Assembly: GCF_000478275.1 (NCBI RefSeq)
Contig: NZ_ASJB01000017.1
Coordinates: 1 to 64,000, forward strand
Direction of reading: 5' to 3'
Length of the DNA stretch: 64,000 nucleotides
Source: Amycolatopsis orientalis DSM 40040 = KCTC 9412
GTDB lineage: Bacteria; Actinomycetota; Actinomycetes; Mycobacteriales; Pseudonocardiaceae
Part shown: one piece after another, positions 1 through 8,163 of the stretch
Layout of the letters: each line of letters begins with the position of its first letter
How positions within the stretch are numbered: position 1 is the stretch's first letter
Position numbers and translations under genes: made by a program
Notes under the pieces: model-generated
Database searches by the model: none
Seen by the model: only the letters and a program-made list of their open reading frames with translations
What the model was told of the DNA's origin: nothing

Positions 1-79
1 CCCTCAAGGTAGCGAAGGAGGCCTTCACTACTTGGCGACCTACGTGGGACTCCCTCACGAGACGCACGTTCCTGAACGG

Positions 80-127
80 GGTCGTGAGTGGCAAAGAGCG
101 TTCTAACGCTACTTGCCACTCACGACC
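80..127. repeat. Palindromic intergenic repeat, family A copy 1
   Basis: Inverted repeat with outer arm GTCGTGAGTGGCAA, a two-base mismatch, inner arm AGCGTT, centre CT, and the mirrored right half. It lies beyond the 3' end of the sigma-factor gene. The outer arm (TCGTGAGTG) recurs at 11076, 15033 and 24551. Bases 1-79 hold no gene I can support; they contain a small palindrome (GAAGGAGGCCTTC) near 14-26. Confidence 0.8.
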
Positions 128-256
128 ACCTCGCGAAACCGCACAAACAACCCAAGCCGGACAATTATCTTCAAAAGAGTGTCTCTCGGAGCCACGGCTC
201 GGCTTCCGCCAGCCAGTCCGGACGCTCGCCAGGGCACGACATCTTTGCCTTACCCC

Positions 257-892
257 TCAATAGAAGAGCGCCAACCCGTCGGCGAAACCGGGATCCTCGC
301 GCAGGACCCGGCGCAGTTCGTTGAGCGCGCGGTGCTGGGTGACGCGCACCGCGCCCGCGCTCGCCATGCCGAGCGCGACGGCGGTCTCCTCGGCGCTGAA
401 CCCGAGGATCACGCGCAGCACCAGCACATCGCGCTGTTTCGCCGAAAGGAACTTGAACAGCCGGGACAGCCGTCGGCTGCGATCCGCCTTCTCGACCTCT
501 TCGAAGGTCGGGTTCCACGGCCCGTCCCGTTCGGGCTCCGGGTCGGGCACCGGCGCGGACGGGTCGCGGGCGAGGTTCCGCCGGACGTCGGCGACCTTGT
601 GCGAGGCGATCCCGAAGACGTAGGGCAGGAAGTTGTCGTCCTGGTAGTTGTAGCGCGGCAGTGCGAGGAGGACGGCCATCAGGACCTCCTGCGCGCAGTC
701 GTCGGCGCTGGAGATGCCGCGTGTCGTCCCGCCCAGCCTGCCCGCGCAGTACCGGAACACGATCGGCCGCAGAAGCGCCAGCAGGCTTCCGACGGCGCGC
801 CGGTCGCCGTCGATGGCCGCACGGATCAGTTCGCCGTCCGGTTCCCCCGGACGAGGCGAACGGATCGGACGGACGGCTTCGGACACGGTCAT
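257..892 (-). CDS. Sigma-70 family RNA polymerase sigma factor, ShbA/SigD-like ECF type
   Basis: 211-residue sigma factor with only regions 2 and 4. Region 2 shows the DDCAQEVLMAVL and VFGIASHKVADVRRN stretches that contact the -10 element. Region 4 (about residues 145-200) starts LSAKQRDVLVLRV and contains the helix-turn-helix around AEETAVALGM. The residue pattern matches the Mycobacterium SigD / Streptomyces ShbA group, which in Streptomyces drives transcription of the principal sigma gene. I chose the ATG at 892 because upstream residues look unlike the family; in-frame codons run to 976. No anti-sigma gene is adjacent. It is divergent from the chitinase at 1138. Family membership is secure; the ShbA role is inferred. 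Confidence 0.85.
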   Translation of the reverse strand: MTVSEAVRPIRSPRPGEPDGELIRAAIDGDRRAVGSLLALLRPIVFRYCAGRLGGTTRGISSADDCAQEVLMAVLLALPRYNYQDDNFLPYVFGIASHKVADVRRNLARDPSAPVPDPEPERDGPWNPTFEEVEKADRSRRLSRLFKFLSAKQRDVLVLRVILGFSAEETAVALGMASAGAVRVTQHRALNELRRVLREDPGFADGLALFY

Positions 893-1077
893 CACGCCGG
901 ATGGGCCGTTCTCGGTGTGTACCTGTGCGTTCCCATCATCCCCACCTCCCTGAAGCCCCCAGCCCTTGTTTGGCACTGACGACGTTACGGAGCGCGTACG
1001 CGCGTCACACCGGTAAAGCAGCCCGGAGTAGTCGGGTCTTTCGGCCCTGGTGCGTCCCGGCTCTGGACTTTGGCCAT

Positions 1078-1092
1078 ATTGGTCTAGACAAT
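1078..1092. promoter_or_regulatory. DasR-like operator (dre) upstream of GH18 chitinase
   Basis: ATTGGTCTAGACAAT is a near-palindrome centred about 50 bp before the ATG at 1138. It resembles the DasR responsive element known from Streptomyces chitinase promoters (core TGGTCTAGACCA), with one arm imperfect. DasR links chitin genes to N-acetylglucosamine supply. Binding is inferred. Confidence 0.6.
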
Positions 1093-1137
1093 TAACCGGT
1101 GCGGCAGCGTGCCGCCCTTGATCGGAGAGGAATCGCG

Positions 1138-2907
1138 ATGAGGCGTTCCAGATCCCTGGCCTTTCTGGCCGTTTTGGTGCTCACCTTCGCCGGGCTGATC
1201 ACCGGCGGAGGCACCGCGAACGCGGCCAATCTGCTCCTCAATCCCGGCTTCGAGGCCGGTTCGACGTCCGGCTGGTCCTGCGCGGCGGGCGCGGCCGTCA
1301 CCACACCGGTCCGTTCGGGCGGTTACGCCGTCTCGGTTACGCCCGGTTCGACGACCGGGAAATGCGCACAGACGGTATCCGTCCGGCCGAACACCACCTA
1401 CGCGGTGTCCGCCTGGGTGAACGGGAACCCGGTGTACCTCGGCGTCACCGGCGGGCCGTCGACCTGGACCGCCGCGACCGCGTACACACAGCTCTCGCTT
1501 TCGTTCACGACGTCGTCGACGCAGACGACGGCCGAGGTGTACGTCCACGGCTGGTACGGGTCCGGAACCTTCTACGCGGACGACATCAGCCTCGACGGTC
1601 CCGGCGGTGGCACCCCGGGAGCGCCGCCCGCGCCGGGGAATCCGGCGGTGGGCACGGTGACGAACTCGTCGATCGCGCTTTCGTGGGGAGCGTCGGCGGG
1701 CACGGTGACCGGGTATCGCGTGTACGAAGGCGGTGCGGTGCGCGCGACGGTGACCGGGACTTCGGCCACCATTTCGGGGCTGACGGCCTGTTCCTCGCAC
1801 AGCTATTCGGTGGCCGCCTACAACGACGCGGGTGAGTCACCGAAGACCGCGGAAGCCGGGGCGACGACCGGCGGCTGCGTCGACACCGGCCTGCCGAAGC
1901 ACGCGCTGATCGGTTACCTGCACGCGAGTTTCGCGAACGGTTCCGGCTACACGCGGATGGCCGACGTCCCGGCGGCCTGGGACATCGTCAACCTCGCCTT
2001 CGGTGAGCCGACTTCGGTGACCTCCGGCGACATCCGGTTCACCCGCTGCCCGGTGGCGGAATGCCCGGCCGTCGAGAGCGACGCGGACTTCATCGCCGCC
2101 ATCCGCGCGAAACAGGCGCAGGGCAAGAAGGTCCTGATCTCCATCGGCGGGCAGAACGGCCAGGTGCAGCTGACGACGACGGCGGCGAGGGACGCTTTCG
2201 TCTCGTCGGTCTCCGCGATCATCGACCGATACGGGCTGAACGGGCTCGACATCGACTTCGAGGGACACTCGCTGTACCTCAACTCCGGTGACAACGACTT
2301 CCGCAATCCGACCACGCCGGTGATCGTCAATCTCATCTCGGCGCTGAAGACGCTGAAAGCCCGGTATGGCGCGGGATTCGTGCTCACGATGGCGCCGGAG
2401 ACGTTCTTCGTCCAGACGGGGTACCAGTACTACGGCGGTCTCGGCGGCGCCGACAACCGCACCGGTTCGTACCTGCCGGTCATCCACGCGATGCGCGACG
2501 CGCTGACCGTGCTGCACGTCCAGGACTACAACTCCGGACCGGTGATGGGCCTGGACGGCCAGTACCACTTCATGGGCGGCGCCGACTTCCACATCGCGAT
2601 GACGGACATGGTCAAGGCCGGGTTCACCGTGGCTTCGACCGGGTTCCGGTTCCCGGGGCTGCGGGAGGACCAGATCGCGTTCGGGCTGCCGGCGGCGGTG
2701 AGCGCGGGTAACGGGCATACCGCGCCGGCGGCGGTGCACGCGGCGCTGAACTGCCTGGTGAAGAACTCCGGGTGCGGGTCGTACACGTTGCGCGGCGGTG
2801 CTTCTCCGGCGCTGCGCGGGCTGATGACGTGGTCGATCAACTGGGACCGGTACTACGGCTGGGAATTCCAGAACGCCCACGAACCCTTCCTGAACGCCCT
2901 ACCCTGA
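1138..2907 (+). CDS. Secreted GH18 chitinase with CBM and Fn3 domains
   Basis: 589 residues. The signal peptide covers about residues 1-29 (RRSRS basic start, hydrophobic core, ANA cleavage region). A carbohydrate-binding module of CBM4/9-like fold follows (LLLNPGFEAG onward, about 30-150), then a fibronectin type III domain (about 160-240), then the GH18 barrel (about 250-589). The catalytic strand reads NGLDIDFEG, with the acid/base glutamate near residue 375. It should hydrolyse chitin outside the cell. The start is the ATG at 1138, preceded by GGAGAGG. A DasR-like box lies just upstream. It faces the 3145 chitinase across a repeat-rich spacer. Confidence 0.93.
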   Translation: MRRSRSLAFLAVLVLTFAGLITGGGTANAANLLLNPGFEAGSTSGWSCAAGAAVTTPVRSGGYAVSVTPGSTTGKCAQTVSVRPNTTYAVSAWVNGNPVYLGVTGGPSTWTAATAYTQLSLSFTTSSTQTTAEVYVHGWYGSGTFYADDISLDGPGGGTPGAPPAPGNPAVGTVTNSSIALSWGASAGTVTGYRVYEGGAVRATVTGTSATISGLTACSSHSYSVAAYNDAGESPKTAEAGATTGGCVDTGLPKHALIGYLHASFANGSGYTRMADVPAAWDIVNLAFGEPTSVTSGDIRFTRCPVAECPAVESDADFIAAIRAKQAQGKKVLISIGGQNGQVQLTTTAARDAFVSSVSAIIDRYGLNGLDIDFEGHSLYLNSGDNDFRNPTTPVIVNLISALKTLKARYGAGFVLTMAPETFFVQTGYQYYGGLGGADNRTGSYLPVIHAMRDALTVLHVQDYNSGPVMGLDGQYHFMGGADFHIAMTDMVKAGFTVASTGFRFPGLREDQIAFGLPAAVSAGNGHTAPAAVHAALNCLVKNSGCGSYTLRGGASPALRGLMTWSINWDRYYGWEFQNAHEPFLNALP

Positions 2908-2910
2908 CCC

Positions 2911-3060
2911 CGCATTTCGTCCTCTAAATGCGCTATCGCCCTACCCCGATCCCGCATCTCGTCCTCTGGATGCGTTCCGGTCCCGCCCTGATGCCTGCAT
3001 TTCGTCCTCTGGATGCGGTGGATGCACACGCAAGTAGCGCATTCAGAGGACGAAATGCGG
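2911..3060. repeat. Palindromic repeat family B: three direct arms and one inverted arm
   Basis: The arm CGCATTTCGTCCTCTGGATG and variants occur in direct orientation at about 2911-2932, 2953-2974 and 2997-3018, and inverted at 3038-3060. The last direct arm and the inverted arm form a long hairpin with a GCAC-rich loop. The block starts 4 bp after the chitinase stop codon and sits between convergent genes, so it may terminate both. A second locus is at 22317-22382. Confidence 0.85.
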
Positions 3061-3144
3061 GAGGGGGCGGGACGTGGAGCGGGCCCGCACCGTGCAGCTT
3101 CGGTGCGGGCCCGCAGTTCGGGGATACCTCGGGGAGAAGGGACG

Positions 3145-4515
3145 TCAGAAGCCCGCGGTGATCCGCGTGAAGTCCCAGTCGTTCTGTGCGATACCACTGC
3201 AGTTCTCGGCGACCCCGCCGTTCGGGCAGCCACGGTCACGGTTCGTCGACCAGAACGCCAGCCTGGCGATCTTGTTGGTCTTGGACCAGTTGGTGATCCG
3301 GGTCCAGGTGTCGAGACTCGTCAGTTCCCGCTGGTCCGAAAGACCGTTCATCCCGCTGATGCCCAGATGGGCGTACGCCGTGGCGTCGTTCCACCCGAAC
3401 GTCGACTTCAGCTTGTCCCGCAGACCGTTCGCGGCATTGATGGTGTTGCCGTACATGTCCGCGCCGCCACCGAAGTCGAACGGCATGATCGTGTAGACGT
3501 CGATTCCGGCGTTCAGCGCCTTCGACTGGTCGATGAGCCGTTGGCCCCAGGAGTTCGGGCCGCTGGTCGTCGTGCCGAAGGTGAGGATGGTCTGGATGCC
3601 GGGGTTGTTCGTCTTCACGATCTTCAGCGCGTTCAGGACACGGTCCTGCACCGTCGCGTTCTCGAACTCGTCGGTGTTCTCGATGTCGATGTCGATCGCC
3701 TTGAGACCGTAGGCGTCGATCACCTTCTGGTAGGCGCCGGCGAGCGCTTCCGGCGTCGAGCAGTTCGGGCCGAGCTTGTTGCCGCTCCACCCGCCGAAGG
3801 ACGGCACGATCTGCCCGCCCGCGGCCTTGATCTGCGCGATCGCGTTCGCGTCGACGCCGCCCTGCAGCGGCCTGCTGCCGTCCCACGCCGGGTTGCAGCC
3901 GCCGGAGGAGAGCACGAACGCCATCGTGAACCACTTGATCCCGGTCGCGTTCATGACCGTCTGCGGGTTCGGCGGGCTGCCCCAGCCCATGTACAGATAC
4001 GGCGCGCCACGGCCGCCGGGCAGCGGCGGGTTGCTCGTGGTCGTCGTCGGGGAGGTCGTGGTCGTGGTGGTCGTGGGTGTGGTCGGCGTGGTGGTCGGGC
4101 CGCCACCGCCCGGATCACAAGACCCACCGTTGATCTTGCAGTTCGCCGGGGCGACATAACCCCCGGAGTACTTGACGTTGAAGCCGAAACTGGTCGAGCC
4201 ACCGTTGGAAAGGTTGCCGTTCCAGGTGTTCTTCACCGTCACGTGCTGCCCGGAGACCGAGTAGCTGCCGTCCCACAGCGAAGCGATCGAGTGGCCCGCG
4301 GGGAGGTCGAATTCGACCGTCCAGGCGGGCAGGTTCGACCCCGAGTTGTTGCTGATCGTGTATTTGCCCTCCCAGCCCGAGCCCCAGTCGGAGCCCTTGC
4401 TGAAGGCGGCACCGACGCCGCCGGCCGCGGAAGCCGGCGCGATCACGAGGACCGCGCCGGCCGTCACGGCAGCGGCGGCCAGGCCCACGGCCTGGATCCA
4501 AGTCCGCTTAGCCAC
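3145..4515 (-). CDS. Secreted GH18 chitinase with N-terminal CBM2
   Basis: 456 residues. The signal peptide is about 1-31 (KRTWIQAVGLAAAAVTAGA, ASA). A CBM2 chitin/cellulose-binding module covers about 32-138, with conserved Trp residues in SDWGSGWEGKY and two Cys (NCKINGGSC). A Thr/Pro linker of about 30 residues follows, then a GH18 barrel with catalytic KAIDIDIEN. The fold resembles the ChiC-like bacterial GH18 group. It lies 10 bp after the 4526-6169 chitinase in the same direction, so both are probably one transcript. The CBM2 is almost identical to its neighbour's while the catalytic domains differ, which points to module duplication. Confidence 0.93.
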   Translation of the reverse strand: MAKRTWIQAVGLAAAAVTAGAVLVIAPASAAGGVGAAFSKGSDWGSGWEGKYTISNNSGSNLPAWTVEFDLPAGHSIASLWDGSYSVSGQHVTVKNTWNGNLSNGGSTSFGFNVKYSGGYVAPANCKINGGSCDPGGGGPTTTPTTPTTTTTTTSPTTTTSNPPLPGGRGAPYLYMGWGSPPNPQTVMNATGIKWFTMAFVLSSGGCNPAWDGSRPLQGGVDANAIAQIKAAGGQIVPSFGGWSGNKLGPNCSTPEALAGAYQKVIDAYGLKAIDIDIENTDEFENATVQDRVLNALKIVKTNNPGIQTILTFGTTTSGPNSWGQRLIDQSKALNAGIDVYTIMPFDFGGGADMYGNTINAANGLRDKLKSTFGWNDATAYAHLGISGMNGLSDQRELTSLDTWTRITNWSKTNKIARLAFWSTNRDRGCPNGGVAENCSGIAQNDWDFTRITAGF

Positions 4516-4525
4516 TGTCAGCCTC

Positions 4526-6169
4526 TCAGTTCAGGCCATTGCGCATGGCCGTGACCAGTTCACCGTTCGAGGTGTCACCACTGAGCTCCCAGAAGAAGGC
4601 GCCGCCGAGACCCTGGTTCTTGGTCCAGCCCATCTTCCCGTTGATGGTCGCGGGAGTGTCGTAGCTCCACCAGTTGTTGCCGCACTTCGCGTACGCGGTG
4701 CCCGCGATCGTGCCGGTCGACGGGCAGCTGTTCTTGAGGATCTTGTAGTCCTCGATGCCCGCCTCGTAGGTGCCCGGTGCCGCGCCGGTCGCGGTGCCGC
4801 CCGGGGCGTCCTGCGTCACGCCGGTCCAGCCTCGGCCGTAGAAACCGATACCCAGCAACAGTTTGCTCGCCGGAACGCCCTTGGCCTTGAGCTTCTGGAT
4901 GGCTTCGTCGGAGTTGAAGCCCTGCTGCGGGATGCCGGGGTAGGCCGTCAGCGGCGAGTGCGGGGCCGTCGGACCCTGCGCCGCCCACGCGCCGAAGAAG
5001 TCGTACGTCATGACGTTGTACCAGTCGAAGTACGCCGAAGCGGGGCCGTAGTCGGCGACGTCGAGCTTGCCGCCGCTGCTGGCGTCCGCGGTGATCGCGG
5101 CGGTGACCAGGAACGAGGAGCCGAACTTGGTGCGCAGCGCCTGTGCCACGTTCTTGATCGCGGCGGGACCGCTGGTGTCACAGGAAAGACCGCAGGCGTT
5201 CGGGTATTCCCAGTCGATGTCGATGCCGTCGAAGACGTCGGCCCACCGCGGGTCCTTGATCAGCTTGTAGCAGGAGTCCGCGAACGCGGCCGGGTTCTTC
5301 GCCGCCTGGCCGAAGCCGCCGGACCAGGTCCAGCCGCCGAACGACCACAGCACCTTCAGGCCCGGGTACATCTTCTTCAGCTTGCGCAGCTGGTTGAAGT
5401 TCCCGCGCAGCGCGCCGGCGTCCCAAGTGTCCGCGACACCGTCCACACTGGACCCGGCGTCGTAGAACTTGTCGTAGTCGGCGTAGGTGTCGTCATTCGC
5501 GGTGCAGGAACCGTTGGTGACGTTGCCGAACGCGTAGTTGATATGCGTCAGCTTGGCCGCCGAACCGGAGGTGTGGATGTTCTTCACGTGGTAATTGCGG
5601 CCGTAGACGCCCCACTGTACGAAGTAGCCCAGGTTCTTCTTCGCGCCGGGGTTCGGGTTCGAGGTCGTCGTCGTGGTCGGCGGGTTGCTCGTGCTGGTCG
5701 ACGTCGGGGGATTCGACGTCGTGGGGGTGGTGGGTGTGGTCGGCGTCGTCGTCGGGGTGCCGCCACCCGGGTCGCAGGAGCCGCCGTTGATCTTGCAGTT
5801 CGCGGGCGCGCTGTAGGCGCCGGAGTACTTGACGTTGAAGCCGAAGCTGGTGGAACCACCGTTGGAAAGGTTGCCGTTCCAGGTGTTCTTCACCGTCACG
5901 TGCTGGCCGGAGACGGTGTAGCTACCGTCCCACAGCGACGCGATCGAGTGCCCGGCCGCGAGGTCGAACTCGACGGTCCAGGTCGCGAGGCTCGACCCCG
6001 AGTTGTTGGTGATCGTGTACTTGCCCTCCCAGCCGGACCCCCAGTCCGACCCCTTGGTGAGCGAGGCTCCGACCCCGCCCGCCGCGTTCGCCGGGACGGT
6101 CACCAGACCGACGGCCAGCGCCGCGACGGCCGTGAACAGACCGATCAGATGCCATCTTTTTCTCGACAT
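4526..6169 (-). CDS. Secreted GH18 chitinase with N-terminal CBM2, first gene of chitinase operon
   Basis: 547 residues. Signal peptide about 1-29, CBM2 about 30-137, Thr/Pro/Ser linker to about 180, then a ChiA-like GH18 domain. The catalytic motif is FDGIDIDWEYP, and the YFVQWGVYGRNYHVKNI and LLLGIGFYGRGW stretches are typical of processive-type Streptomyces chitinases. The start has an AAGGAG-like site just before the ATG. A DasR-like palindrome lies about 165 bp upstream at 6329-6340. It pairs with the downstream chitinase, and the two catalytic types together would attack chitin in complementary ways (inference). Confidence 0.94.
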   Translation of the reverse strand: MSRKRWHLIGLFTAVAALAVGLVTVPANAAGGVGASLTKGSDWGSGWEGKYTITNNSGSSLATWTVEFDLAAGHSIASLWDGSYTVSGQHVTVKNTWNGNLSNGGSTSFGFNVKYSGAYSAPANCKINGGSCDPGGGTPTTTPTTPTTPTTSNPPTSTSTSNPPTTTTTSNPNPGAKKNLGYFVQWGVYGRNYHVKNIHTSGSAAKLTHINYAFGNVTNGSCTANDDTYADYDKFYDAGSSVDGVADTWDAGALRGNFNQLRKLKKMYPGLKVLWSFGGWTWSGGFGQAAKNPAAFADSCYKLIKDPRWADVFDGIDIDWEYPNACGLSCDTSGPAAIKNVAQALRTKFGSSFLVTAAITADASSGGKLDVADYGPASAYFDWYNVMTYDFFGAWAAQGPTAPHSPLTAYPGIPQQGFNSDEAIQKLKAKGVPASKLLLGIGFYGRGWTGVTQDAPGGTATGAAPGTYEAGIEDYKILKNSCPSTGTIAGTAYAKCGNNWWSYDTPATINGKMGWTKNQGLGGAFFWELSGDTSNGELVTAMRNGLN

Positions 6170-6328
6170 TTCACTCCTTACAACCCGGTGCAGGGAAATG
6201 ATCTTGGAGAGGATTCCGTCAAAGCGAAATCAGCGACATCACGTTGCCTCGGCCGAAGCCGGGCAGGCGGGGATGCGTCTTCATCGACCACCTCCATGGC
6301 GGAACGCTTTGTTGCGGGAGACGGTACG

Positions 6329-6340
6329 TGGTCTGGACCA
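6329..6340. promoter_or_regulatory. DasR-like operator (dre) upstream of chitinase operon
   Basis: TGGTCTGGACCA is a near-perfect palindrome matching the core of the Streptomyces DasR element, about 165 bp before the ATG at 6169. The other DasR-like box in this stretch is at 1078-1092, so all three chitinases may share control. Confidence 0.65.
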
Positions 6341-6430
6341 ATATGGGAAGCGTCACTACGTAGAGTGGTGATTTTCCTGCGAACGGCCTAATACGTTCGA
6401 CAGCGTTAGTCGTTCACTGGTTCGGTGCCG

Positions 6431-6862
6431 CTATCGGCGAGGTTCGTCCATTTCCCCGAGCCGGGCGATATTCGCCGATTCGTCGGGGTCCGGTGCGATA
6501 CCGGAAAGGAACACGTCGGTGATTTCGACAGCCACATCGGGGGCGAGCCGTTTGAGGCTCAGCGCCAGCACGTTGGCGTCGTTCCATTTGCGCGCGCCCG
6601 CGGCGATCCAGGTGTCCCAGGCCAGCGCCGCGCGGACCCCGGGGACCTTGTTGGCCGCGATGGCCGTGCCCGTCCCCGTCCAGCACATGACGATGCCGTA
6701 GTCGGCCTCGCCGTCGGCGACCGCCTTGCCCACCGCCGCGCCGAGTTCCGGCCAAGCTTCCGACGTCACCGGCAGGAGCACCTCGTGACCGGCTTCGGCG
6801 AGGAAGGCCCGGACGGCGTCCGTGGTCGAGTTCCGGTCGTCGGCCGCGAAGGCGATCTTCAT
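6431..6862 (-). CDS. RpiB/LacA/LacB family sugar-phosphate isomerase
   Basis: 143 residues, the usual length for the family. It begins MKIAFAADDRN and contains the phosphate/active-site loop MCWTGTGTAIAANKVPGVRAA with the cysteine of the RpiB type, and a late WNDANVLALS stretch. Members interconvert ribose-5-phosphate and ribulose-5-phosphate or related sugar phosphates in the cytoplasm. The N-terminal DD pair and the Cys-x-Gly variation (CWTGTG instead of CGTGIG) suggest a substrate other than ribose-5-phosphate. It stands alone, head to head with a TetR gene 59 bp away that could regulate it. Confidence 0.85.
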   Translation of the reverse strand: MKIAFAADDRNSTTDAVRAFLAEAGHEVLLPVTSEAWPELGAAVGKAVADGEADYGIVMCWTGTGTAIAANKVPGVRAALAWDTWIAAGARKWNDANVLALSLKRLAPDVAVEITDVFLSGIAPDPDESANIARLGEMDEPRR

Positions 6863-6921
6863 GTCCGGATCGTACGCCGCGTCGAGAGGTGATGGACCGG
6901 AAGTCGTGGGAGGATCGCGGC

Positions 6922-7551
6922 GTGGACTCGTCTGCCGAGGAGCGCCAGGTCCAGCGAGATCAGGAGATCGCGAGGACGCGGATTCTCGACACCGCCGCCC
7001 GTCTCATCGGCGAGGCCGGCTTCGCCCGGCTGAAGATCGGCATGATCTGCGCCAGGACCGGCTATCCCAGCGGTGTCGTCTACCAGCTGTTCGGCTCGAA
7101 GGAGACGCTGGTGCAGCGGCTCGTCGAGTTCGCGGCGGAGAAGTTCGCCGACGTCTTCAGCGCCGCCGTCGCCACCCGGACGGGTGGCCTGACGCCCAGC
7201 CCGATGGACATGCTGCGGGCGCTGCTGGACGTCTTCTTCGAGCTGCTCACCGACATGCCGCCGCTGAACCGCGCGTTCGTGGTTTTGTGGACGGACGCGA
7301 CCGTCGGCGATCCGGCCGTGCGGTCGGCGATGACCGAGGCCGATCGCCGGTACCGGTTCGCCATCGCGCAGACCGTCGCCGCCGGACTCGCGGACGGCTC
7401 CATCACCGGCGTCCGCGACCCCGACGCCTACGCGGCGGCACTGGTCGGTCAGCTGCGGGGGATCGCCGTGGCCTCGATCATCGACCCCGGCGGAATCGAT
7501 CTCCGCGCCGTCCGTGCGGAGATGGAGTACGCGGTCGACCGCCTGGCTTAA
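6922..7551 (+). CDS. TetR family transcriptional regulator
   Basis: 209 residues with an N-terminal HTH (ARTRILDTAARLIGEAGFARLKIGMICARTGYPSGVVYQLF in register with TetR_N) and a C-terminal ligand domain. The GTG at 6922 is preferred because GGGAGGA lies 7 bases upstream; a GTG/ATG pair at 6889-6892 is possible but has no well-placed ribosome site. The stop overlaps the stop of the convergent DM13 gene. The target is unknown; the divergent RpiB-like gene is the obvious candidate. Confidence 0.85.
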   Translation: MDSSAEERQVQRDQEIARTRILDTAARLIGEAGFARLKIGMICARTGYPSGVVYQLFGSKETLVQRLVEFAAEKFADVFSAAVATRTGGLTPSPMDMLRALLDVFFELLTDMPPLNRAFVVLWTDATVGDPAVRSAMTEADRRYRFAIAQTVAAGLADGSITGVRDPDAYAAALVGQLRGIAVASIIDPGGIDLRAVRAEMEYAVDRLA

Positions 7552-8117
7552 GCCGATTTGGTCAGCTTGGCCGCGCCGAAGGAGACGCTGAACCGGTCGC
7601 ACCAGATGGTCACGCTCGAATAGCGCGCCAGATCGGTGCCGGCGGGCAGGATGTAGTTCTGGCTTCCCTTGTTGCCCTTGAGTTTTCCGGCGCTCACATA
7701 CGCGCCGTCGTCGAAGACGAACCAGCCGTCCTTGCCCGGCAGGACCGGCGCGTCGGTGAGCCAGACCCGCAGATCGGGTCCGTTGCTCGTGTCGAGGTTC
7801 TCCAGGCGCAGCACCAGCGAGCCGTCGGCCGCGCGCAGGATGCGGACGCCGCCGCTGGTCGCGTGCTCATGGCTGATCAGTTCGCCGGTCGCCAGCACCG
7901 TGGGCTCTTTCGGTGCGGGCGCAGCACTCGCGGAAGGTTGTGCCGATGCCTGTGCCGAGGTCTGAGCCGGGGCCGGGGCGGCGGGCAGCGCCTCCTGGAC
8001 CGTTTCGTTCACCCAGAGCTTCCAGGGCTGGAACCAGTACAGCCCCGCCGCCACCACCACGACCAGCCCCACCGCCAGGACGGTGAGCACCCGCTTGCGA
8101 TTCATGGCGTCATTCAA
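7548..8117 (-). CDS. Membrane-anchored DM13 domain protein
   Basis: 189 residues. An N-terminal membrane anchor (about 8-28, VLTVLAVGLVVVVAAGLYWF) is followed by an Ala/Pro/Gln-rich spacer and a DM13 domain (about 75-185). The domain shows LDTSNGPDLRVWL, GSQNYILP and the terminal TIWCDRFSVSFGAA signature with a conserved Cys. DM13 domains are predicted electron-transfer or redox modules facing the outside. The last 4 bp overlap the convergent TetR gene. No redox partner is adjacent, so the role is not known. Confidence 0.85.
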   Translation of the reverse strand: MNDAMNRKRVLTVLAVGLVVVVAAGLYWFQPWKLWVNETVQEALPAAPAPAQTSAQASAQPSASAAPAPKEPTVLATGELISHEHATSGGVRILRAADGSLVLRLENLDTSNGPDLRVWLTDAPVLPGKDGWFVFDDGAYVSAGKLKGNKGSQNYILPAGTDLARYSSVTIWCDRFSVSFGAAKLTKSA

Positions 8118-8163
8118 CCGCGTGCGGAGTCCGGAATGCCGGGTTGGCGCGCTTACCGATCTC

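Noticed and set aside
1..79. Possible coding end at the window start
   Set aside because: A short frame exists but is too short, has no motif and includes a small palindrome; not supportable as a gene.
2911..3060. Repeated 22-bp units that could suggest a CRISPR array
   Set aside because: Only three direct copies with irregular spacing, one copy inverted, no cas genes, and the same unit forms a hairpin at 22317. It is a palindromic intergenic repeat.
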